A DNA stretch of 34,721 bases. It comes from Erysipelotrichaceae bacterium. Lineage in GTDB: Bacteria; Bacillota_I; Bacilli_A; Erysipelotrichales; Erysipelotrichaceae. This document shows, one piece after another, positions 16,070 to 24,452 of the stretch. Below the pieces are notes generated by a model that saw nothing but the letters and a program-made list of their open reading frames with translations, was not told where the DNA came from and did not search any database. The position numbers and the translations under genes were made by a program. The stretch is taken from assembly GCA_017459795.1 (NCBI GenBank), contig JAFUCG010000004.1:1-34721 (forward strand), written 5' to 3'. The first letter of the stretch is position 1; every line of letters starts with the position of its first letter.

Positions 16070-17593
16070 TTATGCCTGCTGGTCTATGTATTTCTTGATG
16101 TTCTTATAGGCCCTTAGTTCTTTTTTGATCTGACGGTACATTGAAACACTGCCAGGTCCGAATTCAACTATGTACTTAAAGTATGTTTCTACTACCTTTG
16201 AGGCTCCCAGATTCAGTATTTCTTCCTTGTTTACCAGACTGTTGTCATAGGTAGTAACACTGAAGGAAGTAGGACTGCCGTCAACTATTCTGATGTTCTT
16301 GATGCCACCGAATGCTCTGATCATGTCCTTTCTGTTCTGTTTCTTCTTATCAGGTTCCAGGAAGTCGAGAGCGAGTATTCTGTAATATACCAAGACTTCC
16401 AATATGCCTATGACAAAGAACATCAGCCCAAATACAGCAAGAGTAATGATGGTGTTCTGCCCTAAACGCGGGAAGATTTCAATTAATCCCGGTAATGTTC
16501 CCGGTGTTGCATACAGTAACGGTCCGGTAAAGTTATAACCGATGCACACCTTGATGGCACTGAATAAGCCATATATCAGACTTGATACGACAACGTTACT
16601 GAACAGTAATGCCGGAGAAATGATGAACAGATAATACTGTAGAGGCAATATTGTTCCTGAGAACATTGAAGTGATGATTACAACAATCAGTAAGCCTAAC
16701 TGTCTCATTCTGTCGAGCCTATTTGAATATTGGGTATATATACCGATAACCAGTCCCGGTATGTATAACATGTTGATAATGTAATATGGCGTAATGTACT
16801 TACCTACACCAGGCTGTAAGCTGCCCTGGGCCAGCTGTGCTGTCCAGATGTTTACATCACCCACATAGCTGTTTCCTGCAGCGTCCATCCAACTGCCGCC
16901 AAAACCGGCAAACCAGAAATTACGGTGAATGATATCCTGTAACCCTGCTATTTCATGAACTCTTTCCGTTATTCCATACAGGAACATGCAGGCCGGATTG
17001 GTTGAGTTATCACTTAGGAAGTTCATCGCTCTTTCCAATACATTTACATAGAACGGATATACATACGCTGTAACAAAGCCTAATGCGGCACTTACAAGTA
17101 CGGTCAGGATCATGAACCAGGCATCGTTATCTATGAATCTCATGATGCCGTAATTTAGTCTCTGACGGGACATTTTATAAATCAATATAACTGTAATGAT
17201 TGCCATCATGCTGCAGATGATGCCCATGTTATAAGGATATCTGTTTATCGTTACCCCAAAGAAATTCCCTAATGGGGAGAATGAATAATAGTATACCGGT
17301 AAGGTCTGATTACCAAAAAACATGGTAATGATCTGAATAGTAAAATATGAAATTAACCCGCCAATGATAGGTACTGAATCCTCATGTCTCTTGCCAATGA
17401 CATTAATGACCAGAAACAAAGGGAAAAAAGCCTTTATTACGGCACCTGCGTATTGGCAGATTCCCAATAACAAAGACACTAGTTCATTATTGCTTGTAAA
17501 TGTATTACCTATCCCCAGTAGAATAATCGCAACAAAGTACATTATCAAAGGGGCTTTTAATCCATTATGAGTAGAATACCATAACTTCTTCAT
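16070..17593 (-). CDS. PTS EIIC-EIIB-like membrane protein without the phosphorylatable cysteine
   Basis: The 507-residue protein has about ten hydrophobic spans up to residue ~410. They include F-L-Y-G-I-T-E-R and a G-D-V-N-I-W-T-A-Q-L segment that recall the glucose-family EIIC permease. Residues about 423-490 follow the glucose-type EIIB pattern (A-F-G-G-I-K-N-I, then V-D-G-S440-P-T-S, L-G-A-S-K-V-V, then G-P-G-S-V). The EIIB phosphorylation site is normally a cysteine in D-x-C-x-T-R; here it is S440, and the arginine after the threonine is also changed. Phosphate transfer through this domain should therefore be impossible. It may be a facilitator or sensor, or use a partner EIIB. It begins 48 nt after nadK, with GAGGTGA before the ATG. 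Confidence 0.7.
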   Translation of the reverse strand: MKKLWYSTHNGLKAPLIMYFVAIILLGIGNTFTSNNELVSLLLGICQYAGAVIKAFFPLFLVINVIGKRHEDSVPIIGGLISYFTIQIITMFFGNQTLPVYYYSFSPLGNFFGVTINRYPYNMGIICSMMAIITVILIYKMSRQRLNYGIMRFIDNDAWFMILTVLVSAALGFVTAYVYPFYVNVLERAMNFLSDNSTNPACMFLYGITERVHEIAGLQDIIHRNFWFAGFGGSWMDAAGNSYVGDVNIWTAQLAQGSLQPGVGKYITPYYIINMLYIPGLVIGIYTQYSNRLDRMRQLGLLIVVIITSMFSGTILPLQYYLFIISPALLFSNVVVSSLIYGLFSAIKVCIGYNFTGPLLYATPGTLPGLIEIFPRLGQNTIITLAVFGLMFFVIGILEVLVYYRILALDFLEPDKKKQNRKDMIRAFGGIKNIRIVDGSPTSFSVTTYDNSLVNKEEILNLGASKVVETYFKYIVEFGPGSVSMYRQIKKELRAYKNIKKYIDQQA

Positions 17594-17641
17594 CGGCTCA
17601 CCTCAACTATTATCATACCATTTACTCAATGCTGATTCAAA

Positions 17642-18427
17642 TCAGGTAAAGAGGTGGTACAGATGCTCAATGTATTCTATATCTTTATATCTGGCTACCT
17701 GGAACTCCTTGTCAGAAAGAGTTACTTCAACTGAAGTTGAGCCCTTTAAGTTTATCGCATATCTGTCAAAGCACAGTAATGCGGTATCATCATAATCACT
17801 GTACAGCTTGATGACATTTTTGCCATCCATGATCAGTGGTACACCTAATGAACGGTAATGAACATGGTGAATACCTGTGATTTCGGTAAATTCAATGATG
17901 TTATCAAGACCTGATTCAACAACAGCTCCTCTTAAGGATCTGTTATAAGCCGTTGAACCTACCTGCGTACATACACATACACCTGTTCCTCTGTATGTTT
18001 CAAGCTTCTTATCATTAATGATAACGTCAATGGTCTGAGTCTTAATGACGTTTTCTATTCTCATTTCATTAACTGCCAGATAGGTCTTAACATCATCACC
18101 CTTGACAGTTATCTTTAACATTTTCTTCTTTTCAATTTTCGGAGTCTTATTCACAATGTCACTGACATACTGATCAAGTTCATCGACTGTATAGTCGGCA
18201 AAAAAGCCCAGGGTTCCGGTATTAACAGCCGCAAAGATGGTTGTGTCGAGTTTCTTTATGTATTTGTGAATTGCCGACAGAAAAGTTCCGTCTCCGCCAA
18301 TTACACAAACCAGATCAGGGTCCCTGTCAGCATATGAAAGACCACTGTTAAACAAAGACTTCTGTACTTCTTTTGATATTTTTATGGAATCTGCATCATC
18401 CTTAGATACAATGGCAAATTTTTTCAT
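17642..18427 (-). CDS. nadK: NAD kinase
   Basis: I chose the ATG at 18427 (261 residues), with AGGAAG about 8 nt upstream, over an in-frame GTG nine bases earlier. The family signature G44-G-D-G-T-F-L-S is present, followed by N-T-G-T-L-G-F and the second-domain segment Y-R-G-T-G-V-C-V-C-T-Q-V-G-S-T-A-Y-N-R-S. It phosphorylates NAD+ to NADP+ in the cytosol. A CYTH-domain gene lies divergently upstream, a neighbourhood also known from Bacillus (yjbK with ppnK). The PTS-like gene follows and may be co-transcribed. Confidence 0.95.
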   Translation of the reverse strand: MKKFAIVSKDDADSIKISKEVQKSLFNSGLSYADRDPDLVCVIGGDGTFLSAIHKYIKKLDTTIFAAVNTGTLGFFADYTVDELDQYVSDIVNKTPKIEKKKMLKITVKGDDVKTYLAVNEMRIENVIKTQTIDVIINDKKLETYRGTGVCVCTQVGSTAYNRSLRGAVVESGLDNIIEFTEITGIHHVHYRSLGVPLIMDGKNVIKLYSDYDDTALLCFDRYAINLKGSTSVEVTLSDKEFQVARYKDIEYIEHLYHLFT

Positions 18428-18480
18428 TTGTTTCACTTCCTGTTTTGTTTATTGTATCATAATTAGGAGAGGTTTTATAT

Positions 18481-19011
18481 ATGCAACACGCCATTGAAAC
18501 TGAATTAAAGATGATACTGACCCGTGAACAGTTCAATAAGCTGTTAAGCTTTTATCAGCCAATAAGATTTGTCAAACAGGTCAACACATACTATAAGAAC
18601 AACAATTCCAGCCACTACGCCTTCAGAATCAGAGAAAAGGAAGGAAGAACGCTCTTTACCCTGAAACAGAAGACTGATAATGGCGTCATGGAATACGAAA
18701 AGTACCTTAACTGCCCGATTGAAGAAGATGAAGACGTTGTAAGAACCTTAAATGATTTCAATGTTCATCAGCCGTATGAAATCCTGGGTACTCTTGTAAC
18801 TTACAGAGCAATGTACTGTGATGAACTCGCTGAATTGTGTTTTGACATTAACCTCTATAACGGTATCACTGATTATGAAGTAGAATATGAAATAAAAAAG
18901 GAACATGACTATGAAGCGGCCTTCATCAGCATATTGAATAAGGCAGACATCAAGTATGTTCCTAATAAGATTTCAAAATATAAGAGATTTGCCAACAGCG
19001 TTAATTATTAG
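18481..19011 (+). CDS. CYTH-domain protein (triphosphate tunnel metalloenzyme family, YjbK-like)
   Basis: The 176-residue protein starts with the family's E-x-E-x-K signature, E6-T-E8-L-K10. Alternating charged strands such as F-R-I-R-E-K, F-T-L-K-Q-K and Y-E-V-E-Y-E-I build the tunnel that binds triphosphate and metal. Relatives hydrolyse inorganic triphosphate, thiamine triphosphate or nucleotides, or cyclise ATP; the exact substrate cannot be told. It resembles B. subtilis YjbK in size and in lying next to NAD kinase. AGGAGAGG precedes the ATG. The 53-bp gap to nadK holds both promoters. Confidence 0.88.
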   Translation: MQHAIETELKMILTREQFNKLLSFYQPIRFVKQVNTYYKNNNSSHYAFRIREKEGRTLFTLKQKTDNGVMEYEKYLNCPIEEDEDVVRTLNDFNVHQPYEILGTLVTYRAMYCDELAELCFDINLYNGITDYEVEYEIKKEHDYEAAFISILNKADIKYVPNKISKYKRFANSVNY

Positions 19012-19021
19012 CGCTGTTTTT
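18994..19021 (+). terminator. Rho-independent terminator of the CYTH gene
   Basis: An 11-bp stem (18994-19004 with 19008-19018, one wobble pair) with a 3-nt loop is followed by five T. It includes the gene's stop codon and touches the end of the convergent gene. Confidence 0.85.
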
Positions 19022-20147
19022 AATTCTTTGCAATTCTCGGTAATAATACTTCGTTGTATAAAAGTGTAACGATTCCGGCAAATGGAATTGCCAGTAAGAT
19101 ACCAACTACACCAAACAGCTTTCCACCAACGACAATGGCAATCAGTACTATTACTGCAGGTATACCTAATGTATTGCCAAACAGTTTTGGCTTTACAATG
19201 TAGCCGTCGATGATCTGCAGAACTACTGTTATGGCGACGAATACCAGTGCATGAATCGGTTTTACTGATAAGAGGATGAATGCGCCAATTACACCGCCAA
19301 TGATAGGACCAAATGTCGGTAACATGTTAGTTAAGGCAACAACTACTGAAATAAGCGGTACATATGGCATGCCGAATATCAGCATTAATATGGCATTAAT
19401 GATACCTACGCCTGTAGCTTCCAATAATGTACACCAGATGTATCTGGTAAGAATGTCATTACATCTGCGGAAGAACTTCGTTCTCTCATCAAAATTTTCA
19501 TCATAGAACAGTATTCTTCTGATATTCATGAGTTCTTTCTTGATTTTTTCCTTATCATTCAGGAAGTAAATTGCCAGAATGAAGCCGATTACAACGTTTA
19601 TCATGCCTGTACCAAACTGATATGAAGTTGAAATCAACTTGGCAATGTATGATGGTAAGTTATTGGCAAAGTCTCTGATCAGCTGGTTTAAGGAGTCACC
19701 GACTTTTGAAATGTCGATGCCGAATCTCATTGCCAGCATTTCAATCTGGTAGATGATGTTATCCTGTGAATTCAGATACTTGTTAATGTTTGCGAAAATA
19801 CTGCTGAAGCTTTCAACCAATGATGGTATCAATAGTATTAACAGAATGAACAGTAATATAAACATTACAAATAAGGTAATGAGTATTGATAACCAACGCC
19901 AGTTAAAGTCAGGTTTGATCTTTTTAAGCTGTTTTTCAAACAGTTTCATCATTGGATTAAGAATATAGGCAATTACACAGCCAATGACTACTGAAGAAAA
20001 CAGGGAATAGATCTTGCCAATCAGACTGAATACAGCAGGTATGTGATTAAGAGCATAATAAAGCAGCACTCCTGCGCAGATTGCCACTGTATATGATGCC
20101 CAGACATGATTCTCCAGGTATTTGATAAACTTACTGTCTTTTTTCAT
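19020..20147 (-). CDS. AI-2E family transporter (PerM/YtvI-like membrane protein)
   Basis: The 375-residue protein has about seven to eight hydrophobic spans in the pattern of the AI-2E exporter family. Two N-terminal spans are followed by a polar region (about 115-165), then G-M-I-N-V-V-I-G-F-I-L-A-I-Y-F-L-N-D, the family segment N-M-L-P-T-F-G-P-I-I-G-G-V-I-G, and a hydrophobic end. Most members have no proven substrate; some are Na+/H+ antiporters or export small molecules, so the quorum-sensing name should not be taken literally. A GAAGGGG ribosome binding site and its own promoter precede it. Confidence 0.88.
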   Translation of the reverse strand: MKKDSKFIKYLENHVWASYTVAICAGVLLYYALNHIPAVFSLIGKIYSLFSSVVIGCVIAYILNPMMKLFEKQLKKIKPDFNWRWLSILITLFVMFILLFILLILLIPSLVESFSSIFANINKYLNSQDNIIYQIEMLAMRFGIDISKVGDSLNQLIRDFANNLPSYIAKLISTSYQFGTGMINVVIGFILAIYFLNDKEKIKKELMNIRRILFYDENFDERTKFFRRCNDILTRYIWCTLLEATGVGIINAILMLIFGMPYVPLISVVVALTNMLPTFGPIIGGVIGAFILLSVKPIHALVFVAITVVLQIIDGYIVKPKLFGNTLGIPAVIVLIAIVVGGKLFGVVGILLAIPFAGIVTLLYNEVLLPRIAKN

Positions 20148-20166
20148 TATTTACCCCTTCATTAAT

Positions 20167-20194
20167 ATAATAACAAACTTTTAAAACATGACAA
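20167..20194 (-). promoter_or_regulatory. Promoter of the AI-2E family gene
   Basis: On the minus strand TTGTCA, 16 nt, then TATTAT lies about 20 nt before the start codon. It is directly after the terminator of the upstream gene. Confidence 0.6.
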
Positions 20195-20196
20195 AC

Positions 20197-20225
20197 AAAA
20201 AGAATCAAAACGCCTGTTTGATTCT
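20197..20225 (-). terminator. Terminator ending the tadA/dnaX-recR-EVE operon
   Basis: A 9-bp stem (20201-20209 with 20217-20225) with a 7-nt loop is followed on the minus strand by a run of T, just after the EVE-like gene. Confidence 0.85.
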
Positions 20226-20240
20226 CTTTTGTTCATATTC

Positions 20241-21161
20241 TTAATCTATTCTTCTGTATTCGTACTTACAGTCCAGCAATGTTTCCTTCTGAATATCCAG
20301 TAAATCAATATTACTCAGTACAACGATCTTAACTTCCTCGTTGATGGTGTTTTTAAGGCTGTTATTGATGAAAACAAGTTCACCTAACATGTTAATGAAG
20401 TTTTCCTTATTGTCTCTCTGACTGCTTGTATATATGTAATATAAGGTCTTAGGTTCCTTAAATGATATGAAGCCAACATGTTCATTGTTTATCCATTCAA
20501 CATTCTCTTCCTTATAAAGGTTGAAACAGTGTTTACGGAATGAATCAGCTTTTACTGTCAGTTCGTTATGCATGCTCTCATATATTGAAGCTATCTGATA
20601 TCTTAATATCTCGTTATTGAAGCCATTAAGATCTATCTCTCTGTTATTGAGAGCAGCGCTCCATGAGTCAATTCCTACTTCCTTTACCTTCTGTAGTAAT
20701 TCCAAGGTAACATGACCTTCATGAGCATCAAGATAGGTAAAGCTTTCAAGATTTCCAGGAAGTTTTATGCCTAATTCAGACAGATATATTGGCCCCTGGA
20801 AGAAAATTACATCCTTTAAGATCAGACAGCTGATGGTTTCAGGGAGTTCAGTATTCTTATTTGTTTTCTGAATGGCCGCAACTAAATCTCCCTTGTCGAT
20901 ATAACCTGTCTTATTGCCGTATTTACGCCATAAGTTTCTTATGGACATCTGTTTTTCGCCAACAAAACAGCCATAACCAACAATTCCCTTTTCCTTATTA
21001 CGTGACTTCTCATTTCCCTTTGACAGGAAGAAGAGCAGATCACCGGGTTGGAAAGAAGAAAACCTTTTTGTTGATAAACGCCAGAAGACAATGTCCTGAC
21101 CGCCGTTCACACGGTGGTACTCCAGCATTTTATCATCTGATACATATGCAATTGCGGCCAT
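20241..21161 (-). CDS. EVE/PUA-like domain protein of unknown function
   Basis: The 306-residue protein resembles an EVE/ASCH-type (PUA-like) domain at its N-terminus (about 20-110). F-W-R-L-S-T-K-R-F, then Q-P-G-D-L-L-F-F-L, then G-I-V-G-Y-G-C-F-V match the usual pattern of such domains, which bind modified bases or RNA. The C-terminal half (about 185-306) is not recognised; it alternates charged helices with strands such as I-V-V-L-S-N. It starts 9 nt after recR with TAGGAGG and ends at a strong terminator, so it is the last gene of the recombination operon. A nucleic-acid sensing or nuclease role would fit, but this is inference. Confidence 0.55.
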   Translation of the reverse strand: MAAIAYVSDDKMLEYHRVNGGQDIVFWRLSTKRFSSFQPGDLLFFLSKGNEKSRNKEKGIVGYGCFVGEKQMSIRNLWRKYGNKTGYIDKGDLVAAIQKTNKNTELPETISCLILKDVIFFQGPIYLSELGIKLPGNLESFTYLDAHEGHVTLELLQKVKEVGIDSWSAALNNREIDLNGFNNEILRYQIASIYESMHNELTVKADSFRKHCFNLYKEENVEWINNEHVGFISFKEPKTLYYIYTSSQRDNKENFINMLGELVFINNSLKNTINEEVKIVVLSNIDLLDIQKETLLDCKYEYRRID

Positions 21162-21170
21162 AGGTACCTC

Positions 21171-21764
21171 CTATTGTTTGATTCTGCCCTGGAAAGCCCT
21201 CATCAAGGTGACATCATCAGCGTAATCAAGATTGCCGCCGCTTGGTAAGCCGCTGGCTAATCTGGTTACTGAAATGTTCTCATATTCCTTAAGTCTCTTG
21301 GTAAGATACAACGCAGTCGTATCTCCTTCCAAGGTAGAATTTGTTGCGATTATAATTTCCTTTGTGTTTTCGTCTATTCTTTCAAACAGGGATTCAATGT
21401 TTATGTCTTCCGGTAATACTCCCTTAACAGTAGAAATTGCACCGTGAAGAACATGATATAATCCATTGTACTGTCCTAACTTTTCCAAAGCCATTACATC
21501 CTTAGGCTGCTGAACAACACAGATGGTTGTTCTGTCTCTTTCCTTGCTTGAACAGACTTCACACTGCTCATTTTCGGTCAGATTACCACACACAGGGCAT
21601 CTTTTTATCTTGTGTAACACATCCTGAAGCAGTTCTGCGAAGTTTTCCACCTTTTCCTCAGGCATTTCAAGAACAGCCATGGCATATCTCTCAGCCGTCT
21701 TTCTTCCTACTGATGGTAACGATCTGAACTGTTCAATCAGTTTTTCCAGTGAAGAAGGATACAT
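21171..21764 (-). CDS. recR: Recombination protein RecR
   Basis: I chose the ATG at 21764 (197 residues, the usual length), which starts 1 nt after the ybaB stop; the longer in-frame option would run deep into ybaB. The N-terminal helix-hairpin-helix (L-P-S-V-G-R-K-T-A-E-R) is followed by the zinc finger C56, C59, C68, C71, then a Toprim domain with I-I-A-T-N-S-T-L-E-G-D-T-T-A. RecR works with RecO (and RecF, encoded further right) to load RecA on single-strand gaps. Gene order dnaX-ybaB-recR is conserved in Bacillota. Confidence 0.97.
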   Translation of the reverse strand: MYPSSLEKLIEQFRSLPSVGRKTAERYAMAVLEMPEEKVENFAELLQDVLHKIKRCPVCGNLTENEQCEVCSSKERDRTTICVVQQPKDVMALEKLGQYNGLYHVLHGAISTVKGVLPEDINIESLFERIDENTKEIIIATNSTLEGDTTALYLTKRLKEYENISVTRLASGLPSGGNLDYADDVTLMRAFQGRIKQ

Positions 21765-21765
21765 T

Positions 21766-22086
21766 TTATAACCCCAAACCAGGTATGTTAAGAGATCCAG
21801 CCAGATCTCCAACTAATCCTTCCTTATCTTCTGTTACCTTTGCGGTAACTTCATTAACTGCCAGCATGAGTGCATCTTCAAGAATTTCCCTGTCATCACT
21901 TGTGAAATTATTAGCAAACTCATCATTGATCTTTACTGATGTTAACTCATAATCACCATTCATCGTAACTTCTACGATGCTCTTGCTTTTAGTTGATGTA
22001 TATTCCTTATTCTTAAGCTCAGCGTCTTTTCTCTGCATTTCTTCCTGTATCTTCTGAGCTTCTCTCATTAATGAATTAAAATCCAT
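21766..22086 (-). CDS. ybaB: YbaB/EbfC family nucleoid-associated protein
   Basis: The 106-residue protein has the family's N-terminal coiled helix (M-R-E-A-Q-K-I-Q-E-E-M-Q-R-K), a three-stranded sheet (V-E-V-T-M-N-G-D-Y-E-L-T-S-V-K-I) and a closing helix with N-E-V-T-A-K-V-T-E-D. Dimers bind DNA with little specificity. It begins 1 nt after the dnaX stop and ends 1 nt before recR. The C-terminus (G-L-G-L) is usual. Confidence 0.95.
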   Translation of the reverse strand: MDFNSLMREAQKIQEEMQRKDAELKNKEYTSTKSKSIVEVTMNGDYELTSVKINDEFANNFTSDDREILEDALMLAVNEVTAKVTEDKEGLVGDLAGSLNIPGLGL

Positions 22087-22087
22087 G

Positions 22088-23779
22088 TTAATCCTCCACT
22101 ATGTCAAATCCATTCTGGCCAAATATCTTAGCCAGATTGTCTACGGTACTAGGTTTTTCCTCTACAGCAGGTTCTTCCTGCTTGATAACTGGCTGTACCG
22201 GCTGGCTCTTTCTGCTTCTGAAGTAATTAATTAAATATTCAGTCTGTTCTCTTGTGACGGCTACGACATTCTTATGAACGCCAAATTCCTTTTCAACAAG
22301 TTCTTCCAATAAGGCCAGATTGTTAAGTTCGTTTATGTTATCGGCTACTACTCTTTCTTCAACGGTAACGATAATGTCCTTTGGACTGTCAGCCATGATC
22401 TTTGAACCGTTTAGCATGCTTGTTACAGCCATGAACTTTCCTTCACGGCAGTTAACAACATTCTGCCAGTTAGAAAAGTCAGCTTCCTTAATGGCTTTAG
22501 TTGCCTTTGTCAGTATGTCATAGAAGTTTTCATCACTGAGGTTCTTGATCGCTCTTATTACAGGTTTCTTTTCTTCTACAACAGGTGTTTCTATCTGTAC
22601 TGGAACTTCTTCCACTTCTTCCTGTACTTCTATTTCAGCTGTTTCTTCCTTAACAGGCTGAGTTTCAGTAACAACTCTTACAATTGGCTCAGACTGTGGC
22701 ATAGTGCCGGCAACATTCATCATCTTTAACAGACAAACTTCCAGATAAGACATACTGTCTGAAGAATCCTTATATTTGCCTGAGGTATCCATCAGATAGT
22801 CAATGCATTTAAGCAGTTCACCACTGCTGTATTCATTTAACAGTTCTCTTACCTGATCTACTGTTGCCTTTTCCAGCAGATCCTTGTTTCTTGAATAACT
22901 GTATATTACTGCTTCTTTAGCCAGGTTAATCAGATCCAGTGTTAATCTCTGTAAGTCGATGCCTCTACCTGAAAAATCACTTACCATGCTCATGGTCTTC
23001 TGAACATCTTTATCCTTAACTGCCTTTAACAGTTCCAATTTCTCAGCTGTTGTGGCAATTCCATATACTATACTGACATCTTCAGCGGTAATATTGTTTT
23101 CGGCATAGGCAATGCACTGATCAAGAACGCTTAAGGCATCTCTCATTCCACCTTCAGCTAATTCAGATATCAGCTGTAAGGCACTGTCATCACAGTTTAT
23201 GCCTTCTTTATCAACAATGTATCTTAATCTTTCCTTCATGACAGGGACCGGTACCTTATTAAAGTCAAATCTCTGACATCTGGAAACGATTGTTGGTAAC
23301 ACTTTATGAGGTTCAGTTGTTGCCAGGATGAACACGCAATACTCCGGAGGCTCCTCAAGAGTCTTTAACAACGCATTAAAAGCACTTGGAGTCATCATGT
23401 GCACTTCATCGATGATGTATACCTTATATTTTCCCTGCATCGGGGCATATTTTACTTTTTCAATCAGTTCTCTGACTTCATCAACGCCATTATTTGTAGC
23501 TGCGTCGAGTTCAACTACATCCGGATGGGTTGATTCCTGTATATCTATGCAGTTGGCACAGTGTCCGCACGGTTTATTTTCAGATGTACAGTTAATGGTC
23601 TTGGCTAAAAGTTTGGCAACGGAAGTCTTTCCTGTACCTCTTGGACCACAAAAAAGATAAGCATGTGCCAGCTTATTATTCTTAACCGCATTCTGTAAAG
23701 TCATTACTACGTGCTTCTGACCAACAACTTCTTCAAACGTTGAAGGGCGATATTTTCTATATAGTGCTTTATATGACAT
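22088..23779 (-). CDS. dnaX: DNA polymerase III subunit gamma/tau
   Basis: The ATG at 23779, with AGAGG upstream, gives 563 residues beginning M-S-Y-K-A-L-Y-R-K-Y-R-P, the classical DnaX start. It has Walker A G45-P-R-G-T-G-K-T, a zinc module C64/C71/C74/C77, Walker B with D124-E-V-H, and the S-R-C sensor segment. A Glu/Val/Pro-rich linker (about 370-415) precedes the tau-specific C-terminal domain that contacts the polymerase. I see no A-rich slippery heptamer that would produce a separate gamma form. It heads the dnaX-ybaB-recR-EVE group. Confidence 0.97.
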   Translation of the reverse strand: MSYKALYRKYRPSTFEEVVGQKHVVMTLQNAVKNNKLAHAYLFCGPRGTGKTSVAKLLAKTINCTSENKPCGHCANCIDIQESTHPDVVELDAATNNGVDEVRELIEKVKYAPMQGKYKVYIIDEVHMMTPSAFNALLKTLEEPPEYCVFILATTEPHKVLPTIVSRCQRFDFNKVPVPVMKERLRYIVDKEGINCDDSALQLISELAEGGMRDALSVLDQCIAYAENNITAEDVSIVYGIATTAEKLELLKAVKDKDVQKTMSMVSDFSGRGIDLQRLTLDLINLAKEAVIYSYSRNKDLLEKATVDQVRELLNEYSSGELLKCIDYLMDTSGKYKDSSDSMSYLEVCLLKMMNVAGTMPQSEPIVRVVTETQPVKEETAEIEVQEEVEEVPVQIETPVVEEKKPVIRAIKNLSDENFYDILTKATKAIKEADFSNWQNVVNCREGKFMAVTSMLNGSKIMADSPKDIIVTVEERVVADNINELNNLALLEELVEKEFGVHKNVVAVTREQTEYLINYFRSRKSQPVQPVIKQEEPAVEEKPSTVDNLAKIFGQNGFDIVED

Positions 23780-23807
23780 ACGTAACCTCTTGCCTATATT
23801 ATACAAT

Positions 23808-23833
23808 AATAAGCCCTATTTTGCGGGCTTATT
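23808..23833. repeat. 9-bp hairpin overlapping the end of tadA
   Basis: AATAAGCCC (23808-23816) pairs with GGGCTTATT (23825-23833) around the tadA stop codon. The T-run expected of a terminator is missing. A minus-strand TATAAT at 23798-23803 lies 19 nt before the dnaX start. It is probably a partial attenuator between tadA and dnaX. Confidence 0.5.
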
Positions 23834-24277
23834 GCGTAGTTTTTTGAAAAATTGTTTGAGTAACTGGCTGCATTCTTCTTCAAGAATTCCGCCCTCTATC
23901 TCAGGATAATGATTGAGTCCTTCGATGGAAAACAGATCCATTTTGGAGCCCAGGGCACCGGCTTTTAAATCACTTGCCCCAAATACAACTCTTTTTATTC
24001 TGGATTGAAAGATTGCCCCGGCACACATTGGACATGGTTCCAGAGTAACATACATGGTACAATCCTCAAGCCGCCAGCTTCCTACTTTCTTGCAGGCTTT
24101 TCTGATGGCAATCATCTCGGCATGATCTGCCGTCTGCTCATTTCTGGTTCTTTTATTATATCCTCTGGCAATTATCTTACCATCAAGCACAATAACAGCC
24201 CCGACAGGAACATCATCGATCTGTTCTGCCTTCTTAGCCTGTTTAATTGCCTCTCTCATGTAATAGATATCATCCAT
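23816..24277 (-). CDS. tadA: tRNA-specific adenosine-34 deaminase
   Basis: I chose the ATG at 24277 (153 residues) because the longer frame up to 24304 would begin inside the SRP RNA gene. The zinc deaminase motifs are D-H-A-E-M with the catalytic glutamate, and P-C-P-M-C-A-G-A-I supplying two cysteine ligands. TadA makes inosine at the wobble base of tRNA-Arg(ACG). Context strongly supports this over a guanine or cytosine deaminase: SRP RNA-tadA-dnaX is a conserved order. The start codon is only 17 nt after the predicted end of the SRP RNA and has a weak GGTGA. Confidence 0.93.
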   Translation of the reverse strand: MDDIYYMREAIKQAKKAEQIDDVPVGAVIVLDGKIIARGYNKRTRNEQTADHAEMIAIRKACKKVGSWRLEDCTMYVTLEPCPMCAGAIFQSRIKRVVFGASDLKAGALGSKMDLFSIEGLNHYPEIEGGILEEECSQLLKQFFKKLRNKPAK

Positions 24278-24293
24278 AATTTCACCAAAATAA

Positions 24294-24370
24294 ATGGTAC
24301 ACACACAATTTGCTTACGTGGCTGCTACATTCCTGTCCTGACCAAATTAAAGTTAGTTGTGTTGTACCAT
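24294..24370 (-). ncRNA. ffs: Signal recognition particle RNA, short 4.5S-like form
   Basis: The minus strand holds the conserved SRP apical domain: GGTCAGGACAGGAATGTAGC followed by AGCC, matching the E. coli 4.5S core (GGTCAGG, GGAA tetraloop, AGCAGCC). The ends pair: the 5' arm beginning ATGGTAC at 24370 matches a 3' arm ending GTACCAT at 24294, giving a closed hairpin of about 77 nt with one bulge. It lacks the Alu domain of the long Bacillus form. A TTGAAA-17-TATAAT promoter predicts a start near 24368. Location between serS and tadA is conserved for SRP RNA. The gene was placed by motif and pairing only. Confidence 0.92.
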
Positions 24371-24374
24371 AGAT

Positions 24375-24403
24375 ATTATATATGGAATGATTTCTTTTTT
24401 CAA
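24375..24403 (-). promoter_or_regulatory. Strong promoter of the SRP RNA
   Basis: On the minus strand TTGAAA (24398-24403), exactly 17 nt, then TATAAT (24375-24380), one of the best sigma-A matches in the window. With no clear terminator after the RNA it probably also drives tadA. Confidence 0.85.
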
Positions 24404-24412
24404 ATATACTTT

Positions 24413-24428
24413 TGTTTCACGTGAAACA
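24413..24428. promoter_or_regulatory. parS centromere site 1
   Basis: TGTTTCACGTGAAACA is the exact 16-bp ParB (Spo0J) binding palindrome. It lies upstream of the SRP promoter, 32 bp from the second site and about 10 kb from dnaA. Confidence 0.95.
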
Positions 24429-24452
24429 TTGTTAATGGAGTCAGTGTAAAAC

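Noticed and set aside
22088-23779. Programmed frameshift in dnaX producing gamma
   Set aside because: No A-rich slippery heptamer with a following stem was found in the reading frame.
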